From NCBI GenBank assembly GCA_016785225.1, contig JAFBJZ010000652.1, forward strand, positions 866,001-930,000: a stretch of 64,000 nt of DNA, in the 5' to 3' direction. The DNA comes from Psettodes erumei. Lineage: Eukaryota; Chordata; Actinopteri; Pleuronectiformes; Psettodidae. The notes below the pieces were generated by a model that did no database searches, had not been told where the DNA came from, and saw nothing but the letters and a program-made list of their open reading frames with translations. Within the stretch, counting starts at the first letter, position 1. Every line of letters starts with the position of its first letter. Position numbers and translations under genes: made by a program. Shown here piece by piece: positions 1 through 11,236 of this stretch.

Positions 1-208
1 GCACACATGCAGCCCTGTGTGGTTTGGCGTGGCGCTAGCATGCACAGGTAAAGGTGTATCCTGTCCAACGCTGCATACACTACATCTGCTGAGAAAAAAA
101 GTCTTGCATTAGTGCAACTTTCAAATCTGCCTAAACAAACTTTCCCCTCGCTCGACGGGAGCGGGGGCGTACCGGGAATGAGTAATGTGCAGCTATGAGC
201 ATTAGACC

Positions 209-270
209 TACGTCAGCGCTACGTCAGAGCCATGTGGAAATTACGAAATATTGCACAACGCCCAGCCAAT
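209..270. promoter_or_regulatory. Tandem CRE-like half sites plus CCAAT box
   Basis: Two identical TACGTCA words at 209-215 and 220-226 are followed by a CCAAT box at 266-270. TACGTCA matches a CRE half site bound by CREB/ATF proteins. The spacing of one helical turn is suggestive, but no transcript is visible in either direction. The block could belong to a gene left of the window. The rest of 1-735 shows no coding exon that I can support. Confidence 0.25.
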
Positions 271-737
271 CGGAACAGAAAGCGTTCTCTGTGCCCATGT
301 AAACAGTAAAAGTTGCTCCTGTTATAACTGTTATAAGACATACAGTAAAAACAGATTTCTGTCCTGTGGAGTCATGTTTTAACTTATACACGAGTAATAA
401 ACAAACTCCTGTACATGTCTGCACACAGCTCGGTGCTTCCACTCAACACGACGTCTGCAACAACAATCAAAACCCTTCAGCTCTGCTATCATGACGGATC
501 GTTCAAAGTAAAACACTCGCATACCTTCGGTTTGTAACGACCCAGCTGATGTTTCCTCAGGTCCTAACAGGGACGAGCTCGCGCTCCTCCGGCCGGTTCC
601 TCTCTGAGGAGGTGTAGACACGCCCACCGCTGCTGGGAACAAGTCCCTGCTGGACTCCGTCACTTCCTGGATGCTCATAAAACTCATGTACTGTAAACCT
701 GATGAAGCAGTTGGAGCGGTGTTTTGACATTTCATTA

Positions 738-743
738 TTTATT
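738..743 (-). terminator. Poly(A) signal AATAAA for TRIM gene A
   Basis: Read on the minus strand this is a canonical AATAAA, about 230 bases past the stop codon of TRIM gene A. A second AATAAA lies at 786-791. Either could end the transcript. The intervening 744-968 is AT-rich 3' UTR-like sequence. Confidence 0.5.
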
Positions 744-968
744 TCAGTCCCATCATAAATAAAAACAAACATTTTGTGTTCAGTTTTTATTCTGGTGAGA
801 AAAGGCAATCAGTGGATTAAAGTGGATTAAAATGAAAGGAATTTGTCGCGCTATTGCAAAAGAAATTTATGATATCTAGTGTTTGATTCCACCTTCACCT
901 GATCTTTGCACTGATTTTATAAAGGGCTCATAATCTGCCTTGCAGTGGGTTTAATCTGAGCGCTTCAG

Positions 969-3044
969 TCACTCATTCGCTTTTTTTAGGGAGCAAATTA
1001 GCGAAAGGAAAGAAGCCTGATCCTGCATGGAAGTTATGATCAAGGGTTCAGATTTCTTTGCCCAGCTGTACAGATAAAAGTAGGGGAACAGCTTCTCTGC
1101 AAACGACGCCCTCGTGAAGGAGTGAATGTGCATCTTCTCGTTCACGTCGTAGAAAGAGACTCTGCCTTCCTCGCAGTCGACGTAAACGCCCACATTTCTG
1201 GGCCTGGGGCAGAGGTGGAGGGCCGTGTAGGGCGTGCGGTGAACTTGATAATCCAGACCCCTCTTTCCTATGGCAAAGAAGCCATTTTCAGTCTTCACAG
1301 TGACCTTCCCTTTTCTGGTTACCGTTTCCTTGGCGACGCCAACATCCCAGTCGTTCCTGAGGCCCACCTGGACTTCCCAGTAGTGGCGTCCGGAGGCGAA
1401 GCCCTTGGTCCCCAGAACTATGGGACAGCCGAACCTCTTGGAGTCATCAGACAGCGTGGGGCTCGCATTTTTGTTGTACTTCAAACGCGTCCCGTATTCG
1501 GTCACCACGAGGAAGGAGCCAGCAGTGGCAGGGTCAAAGGTGACCGACTCTGGAAAACAAAAATCCAATTTAGCTCCAACTTTCACCGTTAGTGATAATA
1601 TGGGAATTGAACTGCAAGAAGCAGACATGTGATCTCACCTTTGTATTGTCTCATTCTGGTCAGTTCTGTAAGAAGTGGGAAAAACAGTTAAACGGAAAAG
1701 GAAAACTCGTGATGCAGAGACCTGTTGGAGTGAAGCAGATTATTTACCCGTGTTTGTCAGCTTTTTCAGTTCTGCCTGAAAAGTCTCAACAAGATGACAC
1801 ATGGCTCTCCTGGTGCTCTGCATGCACAGGTCCGAGTAAACCCTGACCTTTGACCAGTCCTTGGTGTCCGATGCGTTGCTCATGGCCTGCAGAGTCTGAG
1901 ATGATTCACAAACACATGACTGCGAGTGAGCAGCTATATTTGTCTAATTAAAAAAAAAAGAAAAAGACAGTAAGCTGCACGACACTGAACCTGCAGAAGC
2001 TGAAGGTGATCGTCTTTTTGCGAAAGCTCCTGCAGCTCCGAGTGCCGTCGCTGCAGTTGTGCGATTTCCTCGTGCAGCTCTTCAATCATCGCTTCGTCTT
2101 TGTCTTGTGATTTTCTGAGCTTTTCCACGATGTTGTGTTTCAGCTTGGTCTGCATCCCTTGCACGTGACTCACCAGAGTACTGAAGAGCCGGTCGCCGTC
2201 CTCGACCTCTTTGTTCGCTTTCTCCTGTAATCATAAAGCATGTCATGAGCCAGAACTGAACATTTTTTTGTGGGTGGAACATTTGCTTGAATACTCACTC
2301 TGCTCATTTCAGAGGAAACTGTAAACTCGTTTATCTTTGCCATTCGGTCCTCTATCATCATTTTGATCTTCTCCTTTTTGGACTCAATGTTCTCCTGAAA
2401 CGAAGACGTCGTTTCATCATTTGAGGTTCAGTGAACTCTCTCAGTCGTTTAATGAAATGTCTTACTTTCTGCAGAGCGCCCTCTTCCTCCACAGGCACGG
2501 TCTCGTGGTCTTTGTGGTCCGTCTCGCCGCACAGCAGGCAGACGCACACCTGCTCGCCTCGGCAGAAAAGCTCCAGGATCCTCTGGTGCCTCTCGCACAT
2601 CCTCTCCTCCAGGTTCTCCACCGGGTCGATCATCTTGTGCCTCATCAGGGAGGGGACCCTGCGGTGGGGCTCCAGGTGGGCTTCGCAGTAGGACGTCAGA
2701 CACACCAGGCACGACTTCTGAGCCTTGAACTTGAAGTCCGCGCACACGTCGCAGGTCACTTGCCACAGGGCGTCGTCTCTTTCGAGAACCTCCACTTTTC
2801 TCTTCTTTATTTGGGCTGAAATCTCGTCGATGACCGCGTTGGTGGAGATCTCAGGCCTCGCGGAGAACCTTTTGTTACAGGCCGGGCACTGGCACGGCTC
2901 GCTCTCGTCCCAGCGCTCGCTCAGGCAGGTTTTGCAGAAGTTGTGGCCACAAGGTGTGGTGACTGGGTCGGTGAAGACGTCGTGACAGATCGGACACCGA
3001 AACTGACCCTCTGGCAACGAGGCGATGATACTGAGGGATGACAT
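969..3044 (-). CDS. Bloodthirsty-type TRIM E3 ubiquitin ligase (TRIM gene A), six coding exons
   Basis: Coding exons on the minus strand are 3044-2466, 2394-2299 (96 bp), 2224-1991 (234 bp), 1895-1748 (148 bp), 1665-1639 (27 bp) and 1549-969. All joins keep frame and give 554 residues. Exon 1 carries a C3HC4 RING (C17, C20, C32, H34, C37, C40, C53, C56), a B-box 1-like zinc site (about 98-127) and B-box 2 (C150, H153, C161, C172, H177, H180). Exons 2-3 are a coiled coil. The last exon is PRY-SPRY with WEV and a YVDCEEG version of the LDYE motif. The family consists of cytoplasmic E3 ligases; the SPRY domain binds targets. Splice sites are standard except a weak GTTCAG donor after exon 3. The start is set by similarity and by an acceptor at 3055, which implies a 5' UTR exon. 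Family assignment is firm; the target and exact orthologue are unknown. It heads a tandem array with two relatives. Confidence 0.92.
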
Positions 3045-3281
3045 TGTGAGAGCTCTGTGGGGAAAAAATGTGATCGATATGCTTTATTTTTTTTTCTTTT
3101 TTAAAATCAGTCTATGGAAGCGAGTCTATTTCCAGGCTGTTTACAATGGGAACCCCGACCCGCCCAGTGAGTCATTTTCATGTGAATCAGCTTGCACATC
3201 TTAGTCCTTTATCTCATTCTTATAGCTCTGGTATTTAAAAAAAAAAAACAAGAACAAACAGCAACGTGAGTTGAGTCTCAC

Positions 3282-3463
3282 CTGACACTCCGCAGTACGG
3301 TAAAGTCCAGAAGCCCGAGCTGTCTTTCACATGCAAGACTGTGTGGAGCATTTAAGGCACCGCAAACAACTCACTACTCCTGTCTGACAGTGGATACAGA
3401 TCAGCCGGGGCACTTCAGGGAGGGTGGGGCCAAGCGGCATCGTTCTGCTGAAATGAAACTGAC
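3282..3463 (-). promoter_or_regulatory. Inferred 5' UTR exon and promoter of TRIM gene A with IRF-like element
   Basis: A strong donor (GTCAG then GTGAGAC) ends an inferred non-coding exon at 3282. It pairs with the acceptor just before the ATG exon at 3054. About 100-170 bases upstream, 3450-3460 reads GAAATGAAACT on the plus strand, which fits the IRF core AANNGAAA but has one base less spacing than the full ISRE. No TATA box is clear. Interferon control is an inference. Confidence 0.4.
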
Positions 3464-3654
3464 TGTACTTCGTTCGTGAAGCCGGAAACAGTGACTTTTA
3501 TTTTTTTGTAAGCCACGACAGATGGTTTCTCTCACACAGTACAGCCTTCGCCAGATCAGTCACACTGGATTCAAAGTCACCATGCAGTTCTGAAATCTCA
3601 AGTATCATGCATTCAAAAGAAATATTTCATTTTAGGGAAGTGCTGCCACTGTCA

Positions 3655-4115
3655 GTCGTAATTCTGAAGCTACTAGCGGTTAGCTAAGCCTAGCATAGCC
3701 ACTGGAAATAGCTAGCCCCCCTGTGTTTCAAACATAGCCCCTATTAAAAATGTCCATTTTTACACTTTCTTGTACATATTAAACATAGAGGACGTTACAG
3801 TATTAGTTAGTGAGGTTCACAGGCGGCTGATTTTGTGACGTTTGGTCAGCCTAGTAATTTCCCTCCTTGTTTCCCGCCTTTATGCTAACAGCTAACCACC
3901 TTCTAGCTCAAGCTTTCCAAAAACTGAAACGAGAGTCTCAACTCTCAGCAAAAAAAAACAACAACTGTGTAAATGTTTTTTTCCAAAAAATGTCAAAGAA
4001 GAAGAAGAAGAGAAGTGCTGATAGGCAGATTAGGTCAGAGTCAGATTAACTGTCTCCCTTCGCACTCCATCTTTATGCTAGATTATGCTAGGTTATGCTA
4101 ACCACGTGCTGCGCG
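3655..4115. mobile_element. Degenerate fold-back MITE-like repeat, teleost GCTAGC family
   Basis: The block contains AGCGGTTAGCTAAGCCTAGC near its left end. Later it contains a run resembling the common fish repeat (TTAGTTAGTGAGGTTCACAG, then CCCGCCTTTATGCTAACAGC). A further set of TATGCTAG words lies at 4075-4105. The same family occurs at 58,366-58,735. No transposase is present. The family assignment is from memory of teleost repeats; the boundaries are approximate. Confidence 0.5.
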
Positions 4116-4340
4116 GCATCTTCTTATTTAACTCCCAACAAGAAGAGAACTGTATTTTTCTAAAATGTTGAACCACCCCTTAATTTTTTGGTGAAACTTC
4201 AATCAGCTAACATCAATACACGAGTCGTACAATTAACACATTTGTTGAGCTACGTTATACATGTTATTAATGTACAGAAAACATGAAGTACATGAAGATT
4301 TTGTTAAAACAGGTACACCTACTACAAGACTACTGTTTTT

Positions 4341-4346
4341 TTTATT
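4341..4346 (-). terminator. Poly(A) signal AATAAA for TRIM gene B
   Basis: AATAAA on the minus strand lies only about 36 bases past the stop codon of TRIM gene B. It implies a very short 3' UTR unless a more distal signal is used. Confidence 0.45.
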
Positions 4347-4381
4347 TTCCGTGTGGTTTCTACTGCCGGACACGTCCTGAA

Positions 4382-6788
4382 TTAGCTTTGCTTGATCAGG
4401 GTTTTCTCGTTGGCAGGACAGATCACCATGGTGTCGGAGGCTTTGTCGCAGCAGTACAGGTAGAAAAAAGGCAGGACTTTCTCCGCGAACGTATCCTTGA
4501 ACGTGTAAATGTGGGTCCGAGCTCTCACGTCATAGAACGATACTTGCCCCTCCTCGTGGTCCACGTACACGCCCACCCGCTTGGGCTTGGGGTCGAGGGG
4601 GAGCAGCAGCGGCGGAGACGTCGACACCCGGTAGCCCTGGCCTTTCTTCATGGCCAGAGCCCAGTAGCCGTGGGTGGTGCTCACGGAAATCCTGCCCTTT
4701 CTGTTGACAGAGGACCTGGCTACGCCCAGGTACCAGTCGTCCTTATCCCCCACCTGGACCTCCCAGTAATGTCTCCCCGAGGTGAAGCCCTCGCGGCCCA
4801 GGACGATGACCACCGTGTCAAAGCGGTCGGGCTGGTCTGGGAGGTCCTGCCACGCTCCCAGGTGTCTCACCTGACGTCTGTCCTGGGACAGCTGCAGCCA
4901 GGGGTTGGCTGTGTCGGGGTCCAGGGTGACATCCGCTGCAAAAGCAAACCGACGTAGGTTTAATGGGGGTCGGAGAGCTTTGAGGCGGAAGAACCAAACT
5001 GAAATGCGACAAAGGAGAAGGTTTACCTGCGTATTTCAGAACCTTTTTGATCTCTGTGAAAACCAAAAGACAAAATTTCATGGAGGACATGCTGCGTTCG
5101 GCTTTTCAGTTTAAAAACAAACTGAATTGAAGGGACACGGCAGAAATATTCTGGAACAGGAAAGAAAAATCCTACCGCTGTCAGCCAGCTTCTCAATCAT
5201 GTCATTTAAGGTTGCCTCCAGTTTGGACATGGATCTCCGGATCATACCCACACACATGTCAGTGGGAACGCTGGTCTCGGACCAGTCTTTGACAGAGGGA
5301 GGGGTGCTGAGGGCCGGGAAGCTCTGCGGAGAGACGGAGCGCAAGAAGTGACTTAGAAACATGTCGCGCAGCAAACGAGCAGACATGCAACGTTAACGCT
5401 TCACCTTTAAGAAGTTTATGTGGTCGGTGCGAGCCACGTTTTCCAGGTCCGTGTTCCTCCTCCTCAGCTCCGAGATTTCCTGCTCCAGCTCCGAGATCAG
5501 GCCTTCGGCCCGACTCTCCGTCTGCCTCTGCTTCTCCTCGATGGCCACGACCAGCTCGGCCTGAGTCCTCTGGATGGAGCGCACCAGCTCCGAGAAGACC
5601 TGCATGCTCTCCTCGATCTCTCTCTGAGCGCCAGCCTTGAAAACAGACAAAACGCACAAAATCCACATTGAGCATTAAGTGAAGTGTGTTGTGCAGCCAG
5701 TCTGGGTTTGATCCCCAGTGGACGACTCACTTTGTTGAGCTCCACGGCGTGTTTGATCTCCTCCACCTTTTTCACCCTGTCCTGGATCATCTGCTGGACG
5801 TCTATTTCTGTCTTCTTCAGCTGTGCCTGCACGACATCGTTTCACACAAACAGCTGACGACAGGTACAGCCACGGAAACAACATATTTTGGAGCGTGACA
5901 GCCGCTCTGAATCCGTCTCACCTTTTTCTCCGTCCACTCCCTCTCCACGGGGACGGTGTAGTGCGCCCTGTGGTCGGTCTCGGTGCACAGCACGCACACG
6001 CAGGTCTGATCCTTCTTGCAGAACAGCTCCAGGAGCCTCTCGTGCTTCGGGCACATCCTGTCCTCCATGTTGGCGACGGGATCCATGAGCTTGTGCTTGG
6101 TGAACCTGGCGGTGTGAGACTTGAGGTGCTCCTCGCAGTAGGAGGTGAGACACACCAGGCAGGACTTGACCGCCATCGGCCTGCCCTCCCCGAGGCACAC
6201 GTCGCACAGGACCTCCTCCCAGGAAGGACGTGGGGTTCGAGGAGGCGGAGAGATGGGGATTTGAGGTGAGGGCGGGGGCGATGTTTGGGGCAGCGGAGGT
6301 GGCGCGGCCTGGGGTGAGGGCGGAGGAGAAGTTTTGGGCACTAGTGGGGGTAACTCCTCTTGTGACGGCTTCCTCTCCTCTGGCTTCTTCTGCTTGGCCC
6401 GCTCCCTCGTCCTCCTCTCCTCCTCTTGCTTCTCCTTCAGCTCCTCCAGAAGCTGCTGCTTCTGATCTTTCTCCAGAAGCCTCTCCTCGTCCTCCTTCTT
6501 CCTCCTTTCCATCGTCCACTTGGCTTCCTTCCTTCTCACGCCTCCAACCCGAATCTCCTTGAACTGCTCCGCGATCTCCCTCAGCACGGTGTTGACGCTG
6601 ATGTCGGGCCTTTTGTGGAAGGACTTCTTGCACATGGGACACTGGTACAAAGGGCTGGTCTTCCAGTATCCCAGGATGCAGCTCTGGCAGAAGTTGTGTC
6701 CACAGGGGATGGACACGGGGTTGGTGAAGACGTCGAGACAGATGGAGCAGTGCACCTGCTCTTCGGAAAGGTTCCCAGTGGTGGCCAT
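4382..6788 (-). CDS. Bloodthirsty-type TRIM E3 ubiquitin ligase with RING to B-box insert (TRIM gene B)
   Basis: Coding exons are 6788-5922, 5826-5731 (96 bp), 5635-5405 (231 bp), 5323-5176 (148 bp), 5053-5027 (27 bp) and 4935-4382. All joins keep frame and give 640 residues. RING ligands are C14, C17, C29, H31, C34, C37, C50 and C53. Residues about 84-140 form a highly charged K/E/R-rich predicted helix, and 146-189 are proline-rich with repeated SPPPSPQ words; gene A has no such insert. B-box 1 lies at about 195-225 and B-box 2 begins at C246/H249. The coiled coil and a complete PRY-SPRY with WEV motif follow. The start at 6788 (MATTGNLSEEQ) follows a plausible acceptor and matches btr proteins; in-frame ATGs lie further up at 6830 and 6815. 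A ubiquitin ligase role is known for the family; targets are unknown. Confidence 0.92.
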
Positions 6789-7697
6789 TCCTACACGGCG
6801 GAGAGGCAGCGTCATTTTCAGCGCAAGCAACCAGCCTTTGAACGGGGCATCGAACCTGCTGTGATATTGAGGTTAGATGGCGTGACTTAACATGGGGTCA
6901 TTCGCAAAGCATGATGGAACTCATTTGTTGTTAAAAAAACAAAGACATCGATAAAGTTTTGAAACAACAGATTCTGCCAATACCATTTCTTGTTGTTGTA
7001 ATAAATCTGCTGGGCAAACTGTGCGTACATACATATATTTTCCTCTTAGCGCCCTCTGGTGTATAAATTGTGTAACACTGAATATGAAAAATAAAAGTAA
7101 ATAAACCTCAGTCATATGACATTTACGTGCTGCAGTGCTTTGATAATTATCATCCAACATACAGTATGTCCCAGTGATAATCAGCTGCTAAAAATAGTCA
7201 TGCTTCATTTCAGACCTTGAACTTCAAACTACCTAAAATATTCAAACGTATGAGTTGTGTTGAAGCTTTAAGTTAGTGAGTTTCGACTTTTAAGATGAGC
7301 AGCTCTCTGCTCGACGCCTGGGTGTTCGTGGCAGACCAGAATAAAATTTATCCAAAAATACCGGGCCGGACCGTGACCTTTCACATTCTAAAAAAGAATC
7401 TGGGTTATTTTAAGATATAAGCAACTCAAGAAACATAAAAGTGTTTTCTTGACGTTTATTGGAGACTGTACAACACCGACTGCACTTACAACGTAAGTCC
7501 TTGGGTCAGGCCTCAGCTGCGAATCAGCCAAACAGTGTTAAAATATAAAACCCTAACACAACAACAGCAACTCCCCTGACAGATGAACGCTGCCGCACAG
7601 AGAAGCAGATGTGAACTTTTGGAAATGAAAATGTTGGAGAGGACGAAGACAGACAGACAGGAAAAAGAAAGAGAGGCAGAGATATGGGGACACTCAC

Positions 7698-7946
7698 CAG
7701 AGAGCAGCTGCCTGGAGACTTTGCTGTTCACTGATACATGAGACAGGCTGCGAGCACACGCACCTCAGACCCAAAATATAACCCCCACCCCGTCCTTTTA
7801 CCCCAGATACAAATTTATACCCCCCCCGGTCACGGCCCTCGGAGCTCCAGGAGGAGTAACTTTAACTCACCGGGCCGAACCAGGCGTCCAGACCGGGTCA
7901 GACGGTGGTTTATCTGTTATCAGAGTTTGTGTTGATTTTCTTTTTC
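7698..7946 (-). promoter_or_regulatory. Inferred promoter and 5' UTR exon of TRIM gene B: TATA box, donor, ISRE-like site
   Basis: On the minus strand a TATAAA lies at 7819-7814. About 115 bases further down a strong donor (CTCTG then GTGAGTG) ends at 7698, giving a candidate first exon of about 90 bases with a tiny upstream ORF (M-Y-Q-stop). The exon would splice to the acceptor at 6791. Upstream of the TATA box, 7946-7936 reads GAAAAAGAAAA, which satisfies the ISRE pattern GAAANNGAAA but is A-rich. The rest of 6830-7690 and 7950-8280 shows no other gene. Confidence 0.45.
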
Positions 7947-8283
7947 TGGCTTTAATAGTATTTTTAAGTAAGACTCTAGGATTTTTATTCTATGAAATTT
8001 TAATAATTCAGATTTTTAAAGCATTTGTTGTCTGATTTAGTAAATATGTGACAGAATGTGCATTATTAGCATTTTGTTCCCCATAACTCTCAGTAGGTTT
8101 TGTCTCTTTCACATCACATCACTATTTGATCCATTATTAATACAAAATATTGATTAGTGCTGCTTTAACTCATTTTAATGCAAAAAGTTTAGCTCCACTG
8201 GCCCAACAAATAACCCCCCACCATCACTTAGTTGAAAAATAAAAACTATATTAATTTGCATTTATTATTGGTGATTGATCATC

Positions 8284-8289
8284 TTTATT
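8284..8289 (-). terminator. Poly(A) signal AATAAA for TRIM gene C
   Basis: A minus-strand AATAAA lies about 510 bases past the stop of TRIM gene C. Another at about 8263 overlaps AT-rich sequence. The intervening DNA is AT-rich and non-coding, as expected of a 3' UTR. Confidence 0.4.
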
Positions 8290-8795
8290 GAACAAGTTCA
8301 GAAAGGAGGCAACTTTTTTTTTTTTTATAAAAATAGAGAATAATATGATTTCACGGTCCTTCAAACAATCCTAGGTCCAGATGGAGTTTACTAAAAAAAA
8401 AATGCAAACAATGTCATAGTCCTACAGAATGTAGACCTACTTGACCCCCTGAGGTCAAGCCTAAAACATTACATTTATGAAACTCACTGTTTCTACGTGT
8501 AAAACCTAAGAGATAGAGTTAAAGATGTGCACAGGCAGACTGATTTGGCCTTTACAGAAACTCATTACAATCCTCCTCTGGTTTTCACGCCATAAAATCC
8601 TTCTTTTCTTATTTTATATACAATTTGAACCGAGAGTAAACTGCTGGCTACTGGAGTAACTAAATTATAATCAAATATTTAATGTGCATTAATACAGTAC
8701 GATCTCTATTACAGTTTGGTTTCAGTTTGTGGGTCAGCTGCTTTTAGGATCTGCATAATTTTAATATCAAAATTATTACTTTTTTTTTTTCTATC

Positions 8796-11199
8796 TCAGG
8801 TGTATTTAACAGGCGTTATCACAAGAGGGGAGGAGTTCTTGCCCTCCTGGTTGAGACAGGGGCTGAAGATGGGGTACAGGCTCTCGTTGAAGGTGTCGTC
8901 AAAAGTGTAGAGGTGCAGACGTGACTTCGCGTCGTAGAAGGAGATCTGGCCTCCTTCGTAATCCAGGAAGACTCCCACCTTACCGGGCTGCGACGGCAGC
9001 GTCAGAGGCAGGCGGGACGCGGCCAGCGCCTTCACCTCGCCGTTCTTCAGCCACAGGCACCAGTACCCGCCCTCGGGGCTCAGCTTGATCTCGCCCTTGC
9101 GGCGGGCGGAGGCGCGGGCCACGCCGAGGGTCCAGGCCGTCTTGCGGCCCACGTCCACCTCCCAGTAGTGGCGCGGCCGGAGCTGAGACCCTCGCGGCCC
9201 AGGACGAAGAGGGCGGGGCTGAAGCGCCTCGGACACTCGGAGTGGGGGGTCTTACGCTCCTCGTACCTCACCTGGCGGCCGTCTTCGGACACGGCCAGGT
9301 TCCTCTGGGCTGTGGCGGAGTCCAATATCACCTCACCTGGACGGGACAGAGTTCCCATCACCACATTACGACAATTATACCGTAACAGTTGCATTACAGC
9401 AGCGCTTTTAAATTACTTCTGACTGTACCTCAACACTAAACTCAAGTACAGTGAACTTTATACTTTCAAACTGGCTGCATGTTCCCTGGACTGAGCTGTG
9501 CAGTGAAGAGGTGTCGCCATCTTGTGGACAGTTAGGAGAACCGCACCACACTCGTCACCGCTGAAGCTCAACCACAAACCTCAGAAAGTTCCTGCATGAA
9601 CATCATCGTACGTCTTACTCACTTGCATAGTTCTGCACCTTCCGGAGTTCTGCGAGAGAAAAATAAGACCACGTGAGCAAGTCATCGTGCCACAGAGTCA
9701 AAGTCAAAGCAGATGGCACATGGGGGGGGGCGTGTTGCTAGAACATGTGCCGCTGTCAGTCACATCTCCACCGCTACCATGCCATCCACACCATCTCCAT
9801 CTGTCGGGACACCTCGTATGTGCGAACTGTGCGAGTGCGACACTGAGTCACTTTTCTATTTCAAAGGTGACCTACGGGCCTGATCTGGATTTCACTGCAA
9901 CTCTGCACAGACAACCCTCACAGGCACACAGCAAGGCATGCTGGGAGTGGGACTATGTTTGCTACTGATCGGGACAACAAAAAAAAAGACCAAATGTTGT
10001 TAAATAGTTTTAATTTCTTGCAGATATGACCTCTTATTTTATTATAATACACTATTAACCCTGTAATAAATATAATCCATGTGAAGTGTGTTGAACATTG
10101 CCACAACGCGACCCGTCCTTACCTTTCCCGTACAGTTTCTTCAGCTCCTCCTGGAACTTGTCCATGAGGCTGCTGACGGAGGAGCGGACGGTTCCCAGGT
10201 AGAGGTCTGTGTTGATGCTGACCACCGACCAGTCGGTGGGCTCGGGCGGGGGCGACAACGTCGACAGGTTCTGCGGGGAGATCGAAGAGAAGAGGCTCAA
10301 AGTCGTCCCACGTGTGAATAATCGTTTTATCATCACGTAATCCAGCCTAAGGTCTGCATCACCTGAAGGAAGACCACTTTGTCCTTGGTCTGCGCGTAGG
10401 CCTCCAGCTCGTTGCTCCGCCTCCTCAGCTGGCTCAGCTCGTTTTCCAAACCGCGAGCCAGCTCCTGGGCGTGCCGCTCCGCCTCGCGCTGCCGCGTAGC
10501 GATCAGCTCCACCAGCTCCGCCTGACTCTGCTCCACCAGGCGCTGCAGTTCGGCGTACACCTGCCAGCTCTCCTCCAGCTCCTTCTGAGCGCTGGCCTGC
10601 ACAAGACGACAAGATGAGTAAATAGTCCAGTGAAGGCCCAAGAAAGTTTCAAGGTCAACTCGGACGGTCCAGATAAATCAAATCCTCCTTTAGACCAAAT
10701 TCTATTTAAAACTCAATTTTGCATCTTTATCCCTTAATGACATTTTATGTTCCATTAACAGCAACTTGAACTGCCTTTCTGCTGAAGGGTGTGTTACAAA
10801 TAAACTTGGCCTGAAGCAACGGTTGTCGACGTGGTTTCTATCTCCGTCTCTCCCCAAATGCTGACAGGATTAGACATCAAATTAAAGACTGATCAGACTA
10901 ATAAATCAAGCTGTGTAATGCAGCAGGTTCAGTAAACACAGCTCTTCGTATTGTCTCCTGAGCGGCTCACAAAGTTTCTTTCGGCTGCTCGTACAGCTCG
11001 ACTGACAGGTTACGTCTTCCCCCAGTCAGGCCGTTTAATCTCAAGTTTAGCCCTGGACAGGTTTCAGCAACACTCTCGTTTGTTTGGGGGTTTTTTTGTT
11101 TTTTTTCTTTGTATTCACTAAAATACTGTTTATTTTTCTCACTCTGATGTCTCATTCCCCTCCAAATCTTACAGCCTGTCACCTTTTAAAGTCTATGTA

Positions 11200-11236
<37 letters not shown>

